Source: an uncultured Pseudomonadota bacterium
GTDB taxonomy: Bacteria; Myxococcota_A; Polyangia; Nannocystales; Nannocystaceae
DNA length: 34,333 nucleotides
Assembly: GCA_913061055.1 (NCBI GenBank)
Contig: CAJXVA010000039.1
Location: 1-34,333, forward strand
Direction: 5' to 3'
Shown here: positions 1-9,100 of the stretch, piece after piece
Layout of the letters: the number at the start of each line of letters is the position of its first letter
Numbering within the stretch: the stretch's first letter is position 1
Made by a program: the position numbers and the translations under genes
The notes under the pieces: generated by a model
Seen by the model: the letters and a program-made list of their open reading frames with translations, nothing else
Told to the model about the DNA's origin: nothing
Database searches by the model: none

Positions 1-169
1 GGGCGGGCGTCGGCGCGGCAACGGGGGCTGGGGCCGCCGCCTCCGGGGCGGCGACGGGTGCGGCGACGGGAGCGGGCTCTGCGACGGGCGCGGGCACCGG
101 CTCGGGTGCGGCGGCCTCCGGAGCGAGGGTCACGGAGAGGAGGGTCAAGGTGGTCGCGAAGCTGCTCAT
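1..169 (-). CDS. Exported Ala/Pro-rich protein, N-terminal part only
   Basis: This reading frame runs off the left edge of the window, so only the first 56 residues are visible. It begins MSSFATTLTLLSVTLAPEAA, a short hydrophobic stretch compatible with a signal peptide or membrane anchor. A low-complexity Ala/Pro/Val/Glu segment (repeated PAPVA/APEAA units) follows, typical of an extended periplasmic linker. The ATG at 169 was chosen because GGGAGGA lies about 10 nt upstream of it; an in-frame ATG at 187 is the alternative. The gene follows the PilT-like gene on the same strand after about 220 bp. The function is unknown because the folded part lies outside the window. Confidence is moderate that this is a real gene and low for any role. 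Confidence 0.55.
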   Translation of the reverse strand, partial: MSSFATTLTLLSVTLAPEAAAPEPVPAPVAEPAPVAAPVAAPEAAAPAPVAAPTPA

Positions 170-388
170 CAGATGCCGTCCTCCCATCCATTGTGCACGT
201 GAGATGCCGGCCCGGGGGACCAAAAAACGCAGTGATTCCGAAGGCGGTGCGGACGTGAATCGCAACGATGCTGCAGCCTGCAACGCTGCAATCCTGCGAT
301 CCGCAGCGTCCTGCTTCGGGTGGTCGTTTTCGAACGCGGCGGGCGCCGACGACGTTCTGGACCTGGGGAGACCCCAAAGGGTGAGGCC

Positions 389-1765
389 TCATCCTGCATT
401 GCCGGCGCGCAGCAAGTTGGCGGCTGGCGCTGCATGTCGAGCTGTCTCGGCGGTGATCTCTCCGTCCTCGACCAAGGCGTCGAGTGTCGCTTCCATCGGG
501 ATCATGCCCTCGGCGCGCCCGGGGTGGAGTTCGCTGCGAAGCTGGTACCCACGGTCATCGCGGATCTTCGCAGCGACCGCGGTGTTGACGAGCAGGAGTT
601 CGTACGCGGGGACCCGCCGCGGGGGCTGCGTGGAGGGCAGGAGCGTCTGCGAGACGACGGCCCGCAACACCGAAGCGAGTTGGGTGCGGACCATCGGGTG
701 GCGGTGTTCCTCGAAGACATCCACGATGCGATCGATCGCGCTCGCGGAGTCGGCACAGTGCAGCGTCGAAAGCACGAGGTGCCCGGTTTCGGCTGCGGTG
801 AGGGCTGCGGCGATCGTGTCGCGGTCGCGTAGCTCGCCCAACAGGATCACATCGGGAGCCTCCCGCATCGCGGCGCGGAGGCCCTCGGCGAAGCTCGACA
901 CGTGCTGCCCGACCTCTCTTTGATGGACGAGAGCGGTCTGCGAGGTGAAGCGGTATTCGATCGGGTCTTCGAGCGTGATGATGTGCTTGGCGCTCGTTCG
1001 GCACAGCCGCTCGAGAAGCGCGACGAGAGTGGTGGACTTTCCCGAGCCCGCCGTGCCGGTCATCAGGACCAGGCCGTTGCGGTATTGCGTGAGCTGATGA
1101 AAGGACTCGGGTAGCCCGAGCTTGTGCAGCGTGGGGGGGGTGGTGCGGCTCGGTCGCAGTGCGATTGCGAGACCGTCGGCTTGCTCGAACACATGCGCCC
1201 GAAAACGGTCTTCGCCACATTGCCAACCAAGGTCTGCGCTGCCGTGCTCGGCGATTCGAACGCGGTCGTCGGCGCTGAGGAGTTGCTCGCAGAAGGTGAG
1301 CAACGAGGCAGGCTCGATGGGGGTCGGCGCGAGCGGGGCGATGTCTCCCCCGCGGCGAATGAAGGGCGGCCGGCCAGACGAGAAGAAGATGTCCGATGCG
1401 TCCAGTCGGCGCGCTTCGTGGACCCAGGATTCGAACTGACCTGGGGCGGATGCGGCGGGCGCGGGCGTGGTTGAGGTTGGGATTGTGGTGGGGGCCTCGC
1501 TGGGTCGGCTCGCGTTCGGCCGACGGATCTCGAGCGTGGTCCCACTCGCATCGAGCACGATCTCGAAGCGGTGCCCTTTGACCTCCAAGGAGGCCTGCCC
1601 CTGTAGCTCCGCGCACTCTTCATCGAACAGCTCTCGGGCCAGGGGCGGCATGCTCAGCGGCACATCGGTGCCCCCGCGTTGCAGCAGGGGCGGCCGCTCC
1701 GGCTGGAGAACGAGGGCGTCCGCACCCTGGGCCAGCAGCAGGTCGAGGAGTCCGTGGACGAGCAT
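389..1765 (-). CDS. PilT-family type IV pilus retraction ATPase with an extra degenerate N-terminal domain
   Basis: 458-residue member of the secretion/retraction ATPase superfamily; PilT hexamers power pilus retraction at the inner-membrane base. The visible motifs are Walker A GTAGSGKST (237-245), the Asp box IITLEDPIEY (262-271), Walker B DVILLGELRD (305-314) and the His box TGHL...STLH (327-336). The C-terminal part keeps the PilT-like pattern (PAYELLLVNTAVAAKIRDD, then GMIPMEATLDALVEDGEI). The N-terminal domain looks duplicated. Residues 1-80 (LLDLLLAQGADALVLQPERP) and 111-205 (EARRLDASDIFFSSGRPPFI) both resemble the PilT N-terminal PAS-like unit, joined by a Pro/Ala/Thr linker (about 85-110). 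The ATG at 1765 was chosen because the frame upstream is antisense to tdk; its ribosome-binding site is weak. No other pilus genes are in view, so PilT versus PilU-type paralogue cannot be decided. Confidence 0.9.
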   Translation of the reverse strand: MLVHGLLDLLLAQGADALVLQPERPPLLQRGGTDVPLSMPPLARELFDEECAELQGQASLEVKGHRFEIVLDASGTTLEIRRPNASRPSEAPTTIPTSTTPAPAASAPGQFESWVHEARRLDASDIFFSSGRPPFIRRGGDIAPLAPTPIEPASLLTFCEQLLSADDRVRIAEHGSADLGWQCGEDRFRAHVFEQADGLAIALRPSRTTPPTLHKLGLPESFHQLTQYRNGLVLMTGTAGSGKSTTLVALLERLCRTSAKHIITLEDPIEYRFTSQTALVHQREVGQHVSSFAEGLRAAMREAPDVILLGELRDRDTIAAALTAAETGHLVLSTLHCADSASAIDRIVDVFEEHRHPMVRTQLASVLRAVVSQTLLPSTQPPRRVPAYELLLVNTAVAAKIRDDRGYQLRSELHPGRAEGMIPMEATLDALVEDGEITAETARHAAPAANLLRAGNAG

Positions 1766-1909
1766 GCACCGTGCAGTGTTGCAGGCCTCGTGCCGCCGGG
1801 AACCCCCCGAATCTCGCAATGCGGGCTTTGTGGGTCGAGACAACGCGTCACACAACCTCTCGCGGCGGGGACAAAACGTCGTCCTCGGTGTGCTAGCGTC
1901 CGCTGCGCC

Positions 1910-2521
1910 ATGGCGAAGCTCTACTTTCGGTACGGCACGATGGACAGCGCCAAGACGCTGAATCTCCTCGCTGTCGCCCACAACTATCGCAAGCAGGGCA
2001 AGCGGGTGATGCTGCTCAAGCCCTCGTTCGACGACCGCTTCGGCGAGGGGCAGATCGTCTCTCGTTCGGGGTTGCAGGCCGAGGCTGACATGTTGGTCAA
2101 CGCGGATACCGTCTTCGAGGCGTCTGCGTTCGACGACCTCGATTGCGTCCTGGTTGACGAGGCACAGTTCCTGTCCCCAGGGGTCATCGAGCAGCTTCGT
2201 GTGCTCACGCTGACCCGAGGGGTTCCAGTGATTTGTTACGGCCTGCGGACGGACTTTCAGACGCGTTCGTTTCCCGGCGCCCAGCGGTTGATGGAGCTGG
2301 CCGATACGATCGAGGAAGTGAAGGTCACGTGTCAGTTCTGCGACCGAAAGGCGGTATTCAACCTCCGGATGGCCGGGGATGCGGCGGTCGTCGAGGGCGA
2401 GCAGATCATGCTCGGAGACGAGACCTATGCGCCCGTTTGCGCGCGGCACTACGTGGACAAAGTCAGCGCGAAGGGCCTCGAGGCGATGGGCTTCGCGGTG
2501 CCTCGCGGCGACCTCGAGTAG
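1910..2521 (+). CDS. tdk: Thymidine kinase, type II
   Basis: 203 residues, a normal length for bacterial cytosolic thymidine kinase, which phosphorylates thymidine to dTMP in pyrimidine salvage. The start MAKLYFRYGTMDSAKTLNLL carries the P-loop GTMDSAKT (9-16). DEAQF (83-87) holds the Walker B Asp and the catalytic-base Glu84. CYGLRTDF (109-116) is the conserved lasso-side motif. The structural zinc ligands are CQFC (141, 144) and CARH (177, 180). The P-loop has Ala where most family members have Gly (SAKT for SGKT); Ser is known at this position in some homologues, so the change is probably tolerated. The gene diverges from the PilT-like gene across 144 bp that must hold both promoters. The ATG at 1910 gives the family-typical N-terminus. 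Confidence 0.95.
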   Translation: MAKLYFRYGTMDSAKTLNLLAVAHNYRKQGKRVMLLKPSFDDRFGEGQIVSRSGLQAEADMLVNADTVFEASAFDDLDCVLVDEAQFLSPGVIEQLRVLTLTRGVPVICYGLRTDFQTRSFPGAQRLMELADTIEEVKVTCQFCDRKAVFNLRMAGDAAVVEGEQIMLGDETYAPVCARHYVDKVSAKGLEAMGFAVPRGDLE

Positions 2522-2811
2522 AGGATCGGTCTAGGCTCGTCGGTGCTCGAGCGACGGCGAACCAAGCCCGGGCCCGCGCGACTTCGGACGCGGCCCGTTG
2601 GATGGTGACCCGTCGTCTGGGTCGCCCGTCGCCCGCGCCGCGTGGTGAGGCGAGTGTTCGCGAGCTGGCCGAACCCAGCCAGGCGCGCGCGGTTCGGCTT
2701 CGCTGTAAAGAGGTTGCTTTCGCCGAATCCGCGCGCGTGAACGCGCCTAATCACCGGGCGCGGGGGTACCCCTGCTTGACGACGGTGGCGCTCCGGGCTA
2801 CGCCCGCCGCC
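2522..2811. other. Intergenic region after tdk
   Basis: About 290 bp, or about 485 bp if the next gene starts at its most downstream ATG. I see no convincing coding sequence. The one structured element is the imperfect inverted repeat at 2685-2736, listed separately. The region should contain the 3' end of the tdk transcript and the promoter of the Grx-NifU gene, but I cannot assign -35/-10 boxes with confidence. Confidence 0.5.
2685..2736. repeat. Imperfect inverted repeat / hairpin
   Basis: The left arm GCGCGCGGTTCGGC (2685-2698) is complementary to GCCGAATCCGCGCGC (2722-2736) except for one extra base in the right arm. The loop is 23 nt. No T-tract follows on either strand, so it is not a classical intrinsic terminator. 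It may act in Rho-independent pausing, as an operator, or may mean nothing in this GC-rich DNA. Confidence 0.35.
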
Positions 2812-3825
2812 ATGTTGGGTCGCCTCGTTCGTCGCGCCGCCGTTCAGTCCCTCGATGCAATTGTCACGCGGGGCAAAGAATCCGAGCGTTCGCCGGTTCG
2901 GGTGATGGCGTCTGCCATCGACCAAGCTCGGTCGGTGGTTGGCTTGGACGCGATCGACCGCGAGGCCCCGCTTCCCACGTGGTCCCAGGGGCATCCCGAG
3001 CGTCCAATGTGGGGGACCGACAAGCGGAAGCTGCACAAGTTTCAGGTCGAGAAAGGGATCATCCAGCCGGATGCCGGAGAGGCCCAGCCTGAGGACGAGG
3101 CGGCGCCGCAGAGTGATGCTCCGGTCAAGGTCTTCTACAAGCGTGGATGCCCGTACGCCCGCGCTGCAATCGATCTGCTGCGCGAACGGGAGATCCCGTT
3201 CGAGGAGGTCGACATCAAGGGCGACGACGCCACGCTTGGCTGGCTCAAGATCGTGACGGGGAGCCGCACCACACCGCAGATCTTCCTTCGCGGTGAGTCG
3301 GTTGGTGGCTACGACGAACTCCGCGAACTCGACCTTTCAGGCGAGCTTCGTGAGCGTGCCGCCAGCGAGGAGCACACGGCTGCTGAGGCCGAGCTTGCAG
3401 CCCGGCGGGCCGAAGCGGATGCCGAGCTCGCGATGGAGCGAGCCGACGCGGCTCGCAAAGCCGCGGACGACGCCAAAGCGGGTCGCAAGCCGAAGAAGGT
3501 CAGCCTCGCCGTCATCGGCAAGGAGCGCTCGCCCTTCGAGGACCTGCTCGAGCTCGGGGACGCGATCACCGACGAGGTTCTCGAGGGAGACGCGCTTGTT
3601 GCCCGGGTGAACGAGGTCTTGGACGAGTGCCGGCCCATGGTCCAGGCCGATGGTGGCGATATCGAGCTGCTCGATGTTCAGGGCAACGTCGTCCACCTGC
3701 AGCTCACCGGCAACTGCGTCGGCTGTCCCAGCTCGCAGGCGACGCTGCGTCAGGGCATCGAACGACGCCTCAAGAGCCGGATCCCGCAGATCGACGGGAT
3801 CGCGTCGCCCCAACTCGACGGCTGA
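2812..3825 (+). CDS. Glutaredoxin-like / NifU C-terminal domain fusion (iron-sulfur cluster carrier)
   Basis: Predicted cytosolic two-domain protein of 337 residues from the ATG at 2812. The first domain is a glutaredoxin fold: VKVFYKRGCPYARAAIDLL with Cys113 in a CPYA active site, then RTTPQIFLRGESVGGYDEL, which supplies the cis-Pro and glutathione-binding region. The second Cys of CPYC is Ala, giving a monothiol site of the kind that can coordinate [2Fe-2S] with glutathione. A charged Ala-rich helical linker (about 182-230) leads to a NifU-type C-terminal domain with QADGGDIEL and the cluster-binding CVGC (302, 305). Both domains are iron-sulfur trafficking modules, so a carrier role is inferred. 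The start is uncertain: in-frame ATGs at 2905 and 3007 (MWGTDKRKLHKF) are alternatives and none has a clear Shine-Dalgarno. The gene lies 220 bp upstream of an iron-sulfur dehydratase on the same strand, a plausible client. Confidence 0.85.
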   Translation: MLGRLVRRAAVQSLDAIVTRGKESERSPVRVMASAIDQARSVVGLDAIDREAPLPTWSQGHPERPMWGTDKRKLHKFQVEKGIIQPDAGEAQPEDEAAPQSDAPVKVFYKRGCPYARAAIDLLREREIPFEEVDIKGDDATLGWLKIVTGSRTTPQIFLRGESVGGYDELRELDLSGELRERAASEEHTAAEAELAARRAEADAELAMERADAARKAADDAKAGRKPKKVSLAVIGKERSPFEDLLELGDAITDEVLEGDALVARVNEVLDECRPMVQADGGDIELLDVQGNVVHLQLTGNCVGCPSSQATLRQGIERRLKSRIPQIDGIASPQLDG

Positions 3826-3958
3826 CGGTCATTCCGGCCGAGGCCCTGACGGCGCTGCGGTCTTCCGGGGCGCCGTTCGCAATTGCGGCATAGGCGCCGC
3901 CCTGGGGGGGTTCGCTTTCGACTTGCGAGAGAAGAATCGGCGTGGGACAACCCCGAAG

Positions 3959-3996
3959 AAGTTCACTGACACGGGTGTCAGTGACAGGGGTGTCAG
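3959..3996. promoter_or_regulatory. Double-dyad operator upstream of the dehydratase gene (copy 1)
   Basis: Two palindromes share a single base: CTGACACGGGTGTCAG (3966-3981; 7-bp arms around GG) and GTGACAGGGGTGTCAG (3981-3996). The dyad centres are 15 bp apart. The 38-bp segment beginning AAGTTCA matches 29275-29312 at 37 of 38 positions; the one difference is G3987. It ends 49 bp before the ATG of the dehydratase gene. A dimeric regulator, for example of the TetR or GntR type, is the likely ligand; none is encoded in this window. Confidence 0.8.
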
Positions 3997-4045
3997 CGGC
4001 GCGAAGTCCGCGAACCCCGACTTTTTCAGACCAACGAGAACCCCG

Positions 4046-5845
4046 ATGGCTACGACGACCGAGCACCGAAGTGACCTCCTCTCCGTGATTCAGCAGCCTG
4101 CGATGCAGCAGCTTCTCGACGAGAAGAAGCAGGCTCTGTCCGACGAGGAAGGCGTCAGTTTCCAGTCGGTGAACCTGCAGTTCCAGCGTCCGGTGGAGCA
4201 TGACTTCACCGCTGACCAGCGCGAGAACACCACGCTGCTCTTCGGTGGATTCACCTTCCGCCACGAGTTCCTGATCAAGTGCCACTTCGAGAACCTCGGC
4301 TACAACACCGACGTTCTGCCGACGCCGAACACCGACTCGTTCCAGGCGGGCAAGGAGTACGGCAACAACGGTCAGTGCAACCCGACGTACTTCACGGTCG
4401 GTAACCTGGTTCAGTACCTTGAGCATCTCCGAGACGACAAAGGCATGTCGGTCCAGGAGATCAACGACAAGTACTTCTTCATCACCGCTGGTGCTTGTGG
4501 CCCCTGCCGCTTCGGCATGTACGAGGCCGAGTACCGACTCGCGCTGCGCAACGCCGGCTTCGACGGCTTCCGCGTGCTGCTCTTCCAACAGAAGGGCGGA
4601 CTCAAGCAGGCCGAGGTCGAGGCAGGGCTGAACCTCAACCCCGACTTCTTCATGGGGTTGGTCAACTGCATCAACATGGGAGACCTCCTCAACGAGTTCT
4701 CCAACCAAGTGCGGCCCTACGAGGTCAAGCCCGGCGAGACGGACGACGTCCTCTCGCAGGCGCTGGAGTTCCTCGGCAAGGCCATCAAGCAAAAGGAGCC
4801 GGCCGAGATCAAAGGTCGCCTTCGCAGCTTCCTCGAGCAGCGCGAGAGCGGCTCTTTGGACACCTTGGACCTGCTGGCCAAGTTCGTCGACCAGCTCACC
4901 TCCGCCGACTACGTCGAGCCGCTCGAAGAGGTCGCGCGTCGGATGAACGAGATCGAGCTCGACCGACTGCAGCCCAAGCCCGTCGTGAAGGTCACCGGAG
5001 AGTTCTGGGCCCAGACCACCGAGGGCGACGGAAACTTCAACATGTTCCGGTTCCTCCAAGTCGAGGGTGCCGAGATCATCACCGAGCCGATCGCGACCTG
5101 GCTGACCTACTTGATGTGGCAGGAGAAGATCAAAGCCGGCGACCGTCGTCAGCTTGATGAGGCCGATCAAGAGCTCAAGTGGTGGGACATCAAGAAGCGC
5201 GTCACGCTGGACGCCGCCTACTACAAGAAGCGGGCAGCGATGTTCGTGGCCGACAAGATCTACCGCCGCGAGTACGACCGTCTGCGCATCGCGCTCGGCG
5301 GAACCGCCCACGAAATCGTGGACATGTTCGAGATGGAGCGTCTCGCGCACGATTTCTATCACACGCGTTCCGAGGGCGGCGAAGGCCACCTCGAGGTCGC
5401 CAAGAACATCTACTACACGGTCAAAGGCATCGCCCACATGGTGCTGTCGCTCAAGCCCTTCGGTTGCATGCCCAGCACGCAGTCCGACGGCGCGCAGTCG
5501 GCCGTCATCAACCACTTCAAGGACATGATCTACCTGCCCATCGAGACCTCGGGCGAGGGTGAGATCAACGCACACAGCCGGGTGCAGATGGCCCTGGGCG
5601 AGGCGAAGGCGAAAGCCAAGACCGAGTTCAAAGCCGTCGTTGATGACAGCGGCTACAGCCTCGAGGACCTGCGCGCCTACCAGCGTGCCACCCCCGAAGT
5701 TCGTCGCCCCCTGTACGTCATCCCTCACTACGAGGGTGTGGTCGGTACCGGTGCTCGTTTCGCCAAGAACATGGGCGAGCGCATGAAGGCCGAAGGCATC
5801 GCGCCCGGCTACGCGCAGACCGCATCCGCTGCTGCAGCGGAGTAA
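4046..5845 (+). CDS. 2-hydroxyacyl-CoA dehydratase-like iron-sulfur protein (HgdB/BcrB-related, COG3581-type)
   Basis: 599-residue protein related to the D-component of (R)-2-hydroxyglutaryl-CoA dehydratase and benzoyl-CoA reductase-type enzymes. These enzymes accept one electron from an ATP-driven activase to generate a ketyl radical on a CoA ester. The conserved blocks are [15 protein letters not shown] with Cys111, [19 protein letters not shown] with Cys151 and Cys154, LLFQQKGGL, and [17 protein letters not shown] with Cys474. These cysteines are the candidate cluster ligands. There is no signal peptide, so it is cytosolic. The ATG at 4046 was chosen because the frame upstream crosses the operator and loses coding character. 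It stands alone here, whereas its presumed activase is at 29339-33196 behind an almost identical operator. The substrate is not deducible. The family is uncharacterised enough that the chemistry is inferred from HgdABC. Confidence 0.85.
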   Translation: MATTTEHRSDLLSVIQQPAMQQLLDEKKQALSDEEGVSFQSVNLQFQRPVEHDFTADQRENTTLLFGGFTFRHEFLIKCHFENLGYNTDVLPTPNTDSFQAGKEYGNNGQCNPTYFTVGNLVQYLEHLRDDKGMSVQEINDKYFFITAGACGPCRFGMYEAEYRLALRNAGFDGFRVLLFQQKGGLKQAEVEAGLNLNPDFFMGLVNCINMGDLLNEFSNQVRPYEVKPGETDDVLSQALEFLGKAIKQKEPAEIKGRLRSFLEQRESGSLDTLDLLAKFVDQLTSADYVEPLEEVARRMNEIELDRLQPKPVVKVTGEFWAQTTEGDGNFNMFRFLQVEGAEIITEPIATWLTYLMWQEKIKAGDRRQLDEADQELKWWDIKKRVTLDAAYYKKRAAMFVADKIYRREYDRLRIALGGTAHEIVDMFEMERLAHDFYHTRSEGGEGHLEVAKNIYYTVKGIAHMVLSLKPFGCMPSTQSDGAQSAVINHFKDMIYLPIETSGEGEINAHSRVQMALGEAKAKAKTEFKAVVDDSGYSLEDLRAYQRATPEVRRPLYVIPHYEGVVGTGARFAKNMGERMKAEGIAPGYAQTASAAAAE

Positions 5846-5864
5846 TCCTCTCGCGAACAACTCG

Positions 5865-5901
5865 AGGCCGCGGTCCCCTGGAGGTCGCGGCCTTTGTCTT
5901 T
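5865..5901 (+). terminator. Intrinsic terminator of the dehydratase gene
   Basis: The perfect 8-bp stem AGGCCGCG/CGCGGCCT (5865-5872 with 5886-5893) is followed by a T-rich tail, TTTGTCTTT. It lies 20 nt after the dehydratase stop codon, so the gene is probably a single-gene transcript or the last of its operon. Confidence 0.8.
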
Positions 5902-6119
5902 GGTTCCGCAGACTCGAGTCCGCGCGAGGGACCGCCTCCGCGTCGAGGGGTTGGCCCCCCATCGCGGAACCCGAGGAACGTCGTAAGCGCGTCGTTCTCT
6001 CGTCCCAAGTTGCCCCGCTGGGGCCGATGGCAGCGCGGCGTCTCCATGGACGAGGCTCCGAGACCCCAACAAAAGACCCGGCGGCCGCTTGTGGAACGCT
6101 TCTTGCTCCAAGTGTCCCC

Positions 6120-9100
6120 GTGCGGAAGCAAGCGATTGGGGTGTTGGGGTGGCTGACACTGTTCACGCCGTTGGGTTGTACAGACCCTTGTTTGGACGAC
6201 GGGCTTCTCCAGGATGACCCGGCCAACTGCGCTGCGAACGCGAGTTCCGGATCGACCGGAAACGAGAACCCCCCGATCGATCAAGAGACCGAGGGGGCCG
6301 AAGCGACCGACGGCGACGACGCCTGTCTCAACGGTGTGCAGGATGGCGACGAGACCGACGTGGACTGCGGCGGCTCGTGTTCAGCCGGGTGCGGAGTTGG
6401 GGAAGGGTGCGGCGGCGCGCAGGACTGCGAGACCCAGATCTGCGACGAGGACGGCACGTGCCAGGGTCCGGGCGGCTGTGACGACGGCATGCAGGGAGAC
6501 GACGAGTCCGATGCCGACTGCGGCGGCGCCTGCGGGTCGACGTGTCCCGTCGACGGTGAGTGCGAGGACTTCCTCGATTGCGAGGAACTGGTGTGCGACA
6601 CGGACGGCGAGTGTGCGGCGCCGAACTGCGAGGATGGAGCGCCCAACGGCGACGAGACCGACGTGGATTGCGGCGGCCCGCTGTGTGATCCCTGTGCCGA
6701 CGGAGGCAGCTGTGATGAGGGGATCGACTGCGTGTCGGGAGCCTGTGATGAGGGCACCTGCGTGCCGACGCAGTGCACCGACGGCGAGCAAAACGGCGGC
6801 GAGACCGATGTGGACTGCGGCGGCCCGGACTGCGCGCCGTGCGATGGCGGTGAGTCCTGCGGAGATGGGAGCGACTGCGCATCCACGGTTTGCGACGCGC
6901 AGACGTGCACCGACGCGACCTGTGACGACGGTGTTCGCAACGGTGCGGAGACCGATGTGGACTGCGGTGGAGGCACTTGCGACGCGTGCGACGACGGACA
7001 GACCTGTGAAGATGGCGATGACTGCGTGTCGACGCTGTGTGACCCCGTCTCTGAGGTGTGCGAAGCGGCCTCGTGTTTCAACGGGATCCAAGACCAAGGC
7101 GAGACCGATGTGGACTGCGGCGGTCCGTCGTGCGGGCCCTGCGACGATGGCGAGGGATGCGAGGATGGCGACGACTGCCTCTCCGAAGCTTGCGGCGACG
7201 GGATGTGCACGGCGGCTTCGTGTCGCGATGGCATCCACAACGGCAACGAGTCCGATGTGGATTGTGGCGGAGACACGTGCGGCCCCTGCGACGATGGCGA
7301 GTCCTGCCTGCTCACGACCGACTGCACCTCAACCGTCTGCCTGATGGAGGTCTGCCAGCCGCCCTCGTGTACGGACGGCACCCAAAACGGTTCCGAAACC
7401 GACGAGGACTGCGGCGGAGAATGTGGCTCGACGTGCGAGACCGACGAGGGCTGCGGCGACGCGCTCGACTGCGTTTCGCTGGTCTGTGACGACGCGACCA
7501 ACACCTGCGCCGCTCCGACCTGCGAAGACGGTGCACCCAACGGAAACGAGACTGACGTGGATTGCGGGGGTCCGGACTGCCCGGCCTGCGCTGCACCCGG
7601 AAACTGCGAGGTGCCCACCGACTGTATCTCCGGAGTCTGCGACGAGAACCAGTGCGTTCCACCCAGTTGCGACGATGGCGTGTTGAACGGCACCGAAACC
7701 GACATCGACTGCGGCGGCGATGCCTGTGCGCCGTGTGACGGGGGGGAGATGTGCCTCGAGACGACCGACTGTGTCTCCGAGGTTTGCGATGCGGGCACCT
7801 GTTCGGACGCGAGCTGCGACGATGGCGTCCAGAACCAGGGCGAGACCGACGTGGACTGCGGAGGCGCGAACTGTGACCCCTGTGACGATGGCGAGGGATG
7901 TGACGTCGGGACGGATTGCGAGTCTGTGTCCTGCGATCCTGTCGCCGAGGTCTGCGAAGCTCCGACCTGCAACGACGGTGTTCAGAACGGGGGCGAGACC
8001 GGGAACGACTGCGGCGGTCCCGAGTGTGGCGGGTGTGATCCCGGCGAAGGCTGCACCGCGGACACCGACTGTCTGTCGATGGTTTGCGATGAGATGGCCG
8101 GCACCTGTGTCGCCCCGACCTGCGACGACGGGGTCGTCAACGGCGACGAGAGCGACCTCGACTGTGGAGGTCCGGACTGCGATGCGTGCGACGACGGCGA
8201 CGACTGCGTGTTCTCAGCCGACTGCATGTCGATGGTGTGTCTGATGGAGACGTGCCAGCCCTCGGCTTGTGATGACGGGGTTCACAACGGCGACGAGACC
8301 GATGTGGACTGCGGCGGATCGTGCCAGCCGTGCGATGACGGTCAAGGCTGTGGCATCCCCGGCGACTGCGATTCAGGGGTCTGCGAAGCTGATACCTGCG
8401 CCGAGGCAACGTGTGACGACAGCGTCCAAAACGGCAGCGAGACCGGCGAAGACTGCGGCGGCCCCGACTGTGATGCATGCCCGCCCGGGGGCGGCTGTGT
8501 CGGCAACGACGACTGCGACTCTGGGGTCTGTGACCCGGGTACCAACACCTGCCTGGCTCCCGCGTGCGACGATGGTGTGCTCAATGGCACCGAGACCGAT
8601 GTGGACTGCGGCGGCGATGCTTGCCCCGCCTGCGACACCGGGGAGACGTGCGACGACGGTGACGACTGCGTCAGTGGTGGCTGCACGGGGAACGCATGCA
8701 ACGCGCCGCTCAGCGTCGTGATCACGCCCAACGCGTGTGGTGACGCTGCCGACGACGGCTTCGTATCGTTCACCGCGGTCGCCGACGGTGGCACCGGCGG
8801 CCCGTATGCGTACAGCTGGGCGCCCGACGACGGCACCGTGGCGACGCCGGACGCAGCGAGCACCGACATCACGCCGACGGACTACGCGTCGTACACGGTC
8901 ACGGCGGATGACGGAGCGGACACCGCATCGGCGGTGGGCGTGGTGGTGATCAGCAACAGCGCGTTCAACCTGCAGGAGAACTGCACGCTGTACCAAGGCG
9001 ACCTGCTGGGGAGCACTCCAGACGCGAGCATCACGTACAGCGCCGGGGGCACGGTCGCTACGGAAGCTGGCAACAACGACTTGGGTCTTCACCTGTGCGA

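Noticed and set aside
361-376. TGGGGAGACCCCA hairpin after the PilT-like stop as a terminator
   Set aside because: Only a 5-bp stem and no T-tract on either strand.
1765-2449. 228-residue N-terminal extension of the PilT-like protein
   Set aside because: It lies antisense to tdk, which has complete kinase and zinc-site motifs.
3770-6226. 818-codon open minus-strand frame opposite the dehydratase
   Set aside because: It is antisense to a gene with clear family motifs. Its repetitive Val/Leu/Asp/Glu composition is what GC-biased third positions produce on the opposite strand. It shows no motif.
6281-7972. 563-codon Ser/Pro/Gln-rich minus-strand frame opposite the Cys repeats
   Set aside because: It follows from the repeated Cys-module codons read backwards. 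The plus frame explains the repeats, the cysteines and the C-terminal domain.
6321-8709. CRISPR-like or satellite repeat array
   Set aside because: Units are about 149 bp, diverged at DNA level and keep a reading frame with conserved cysteines; this is a protein repeat.
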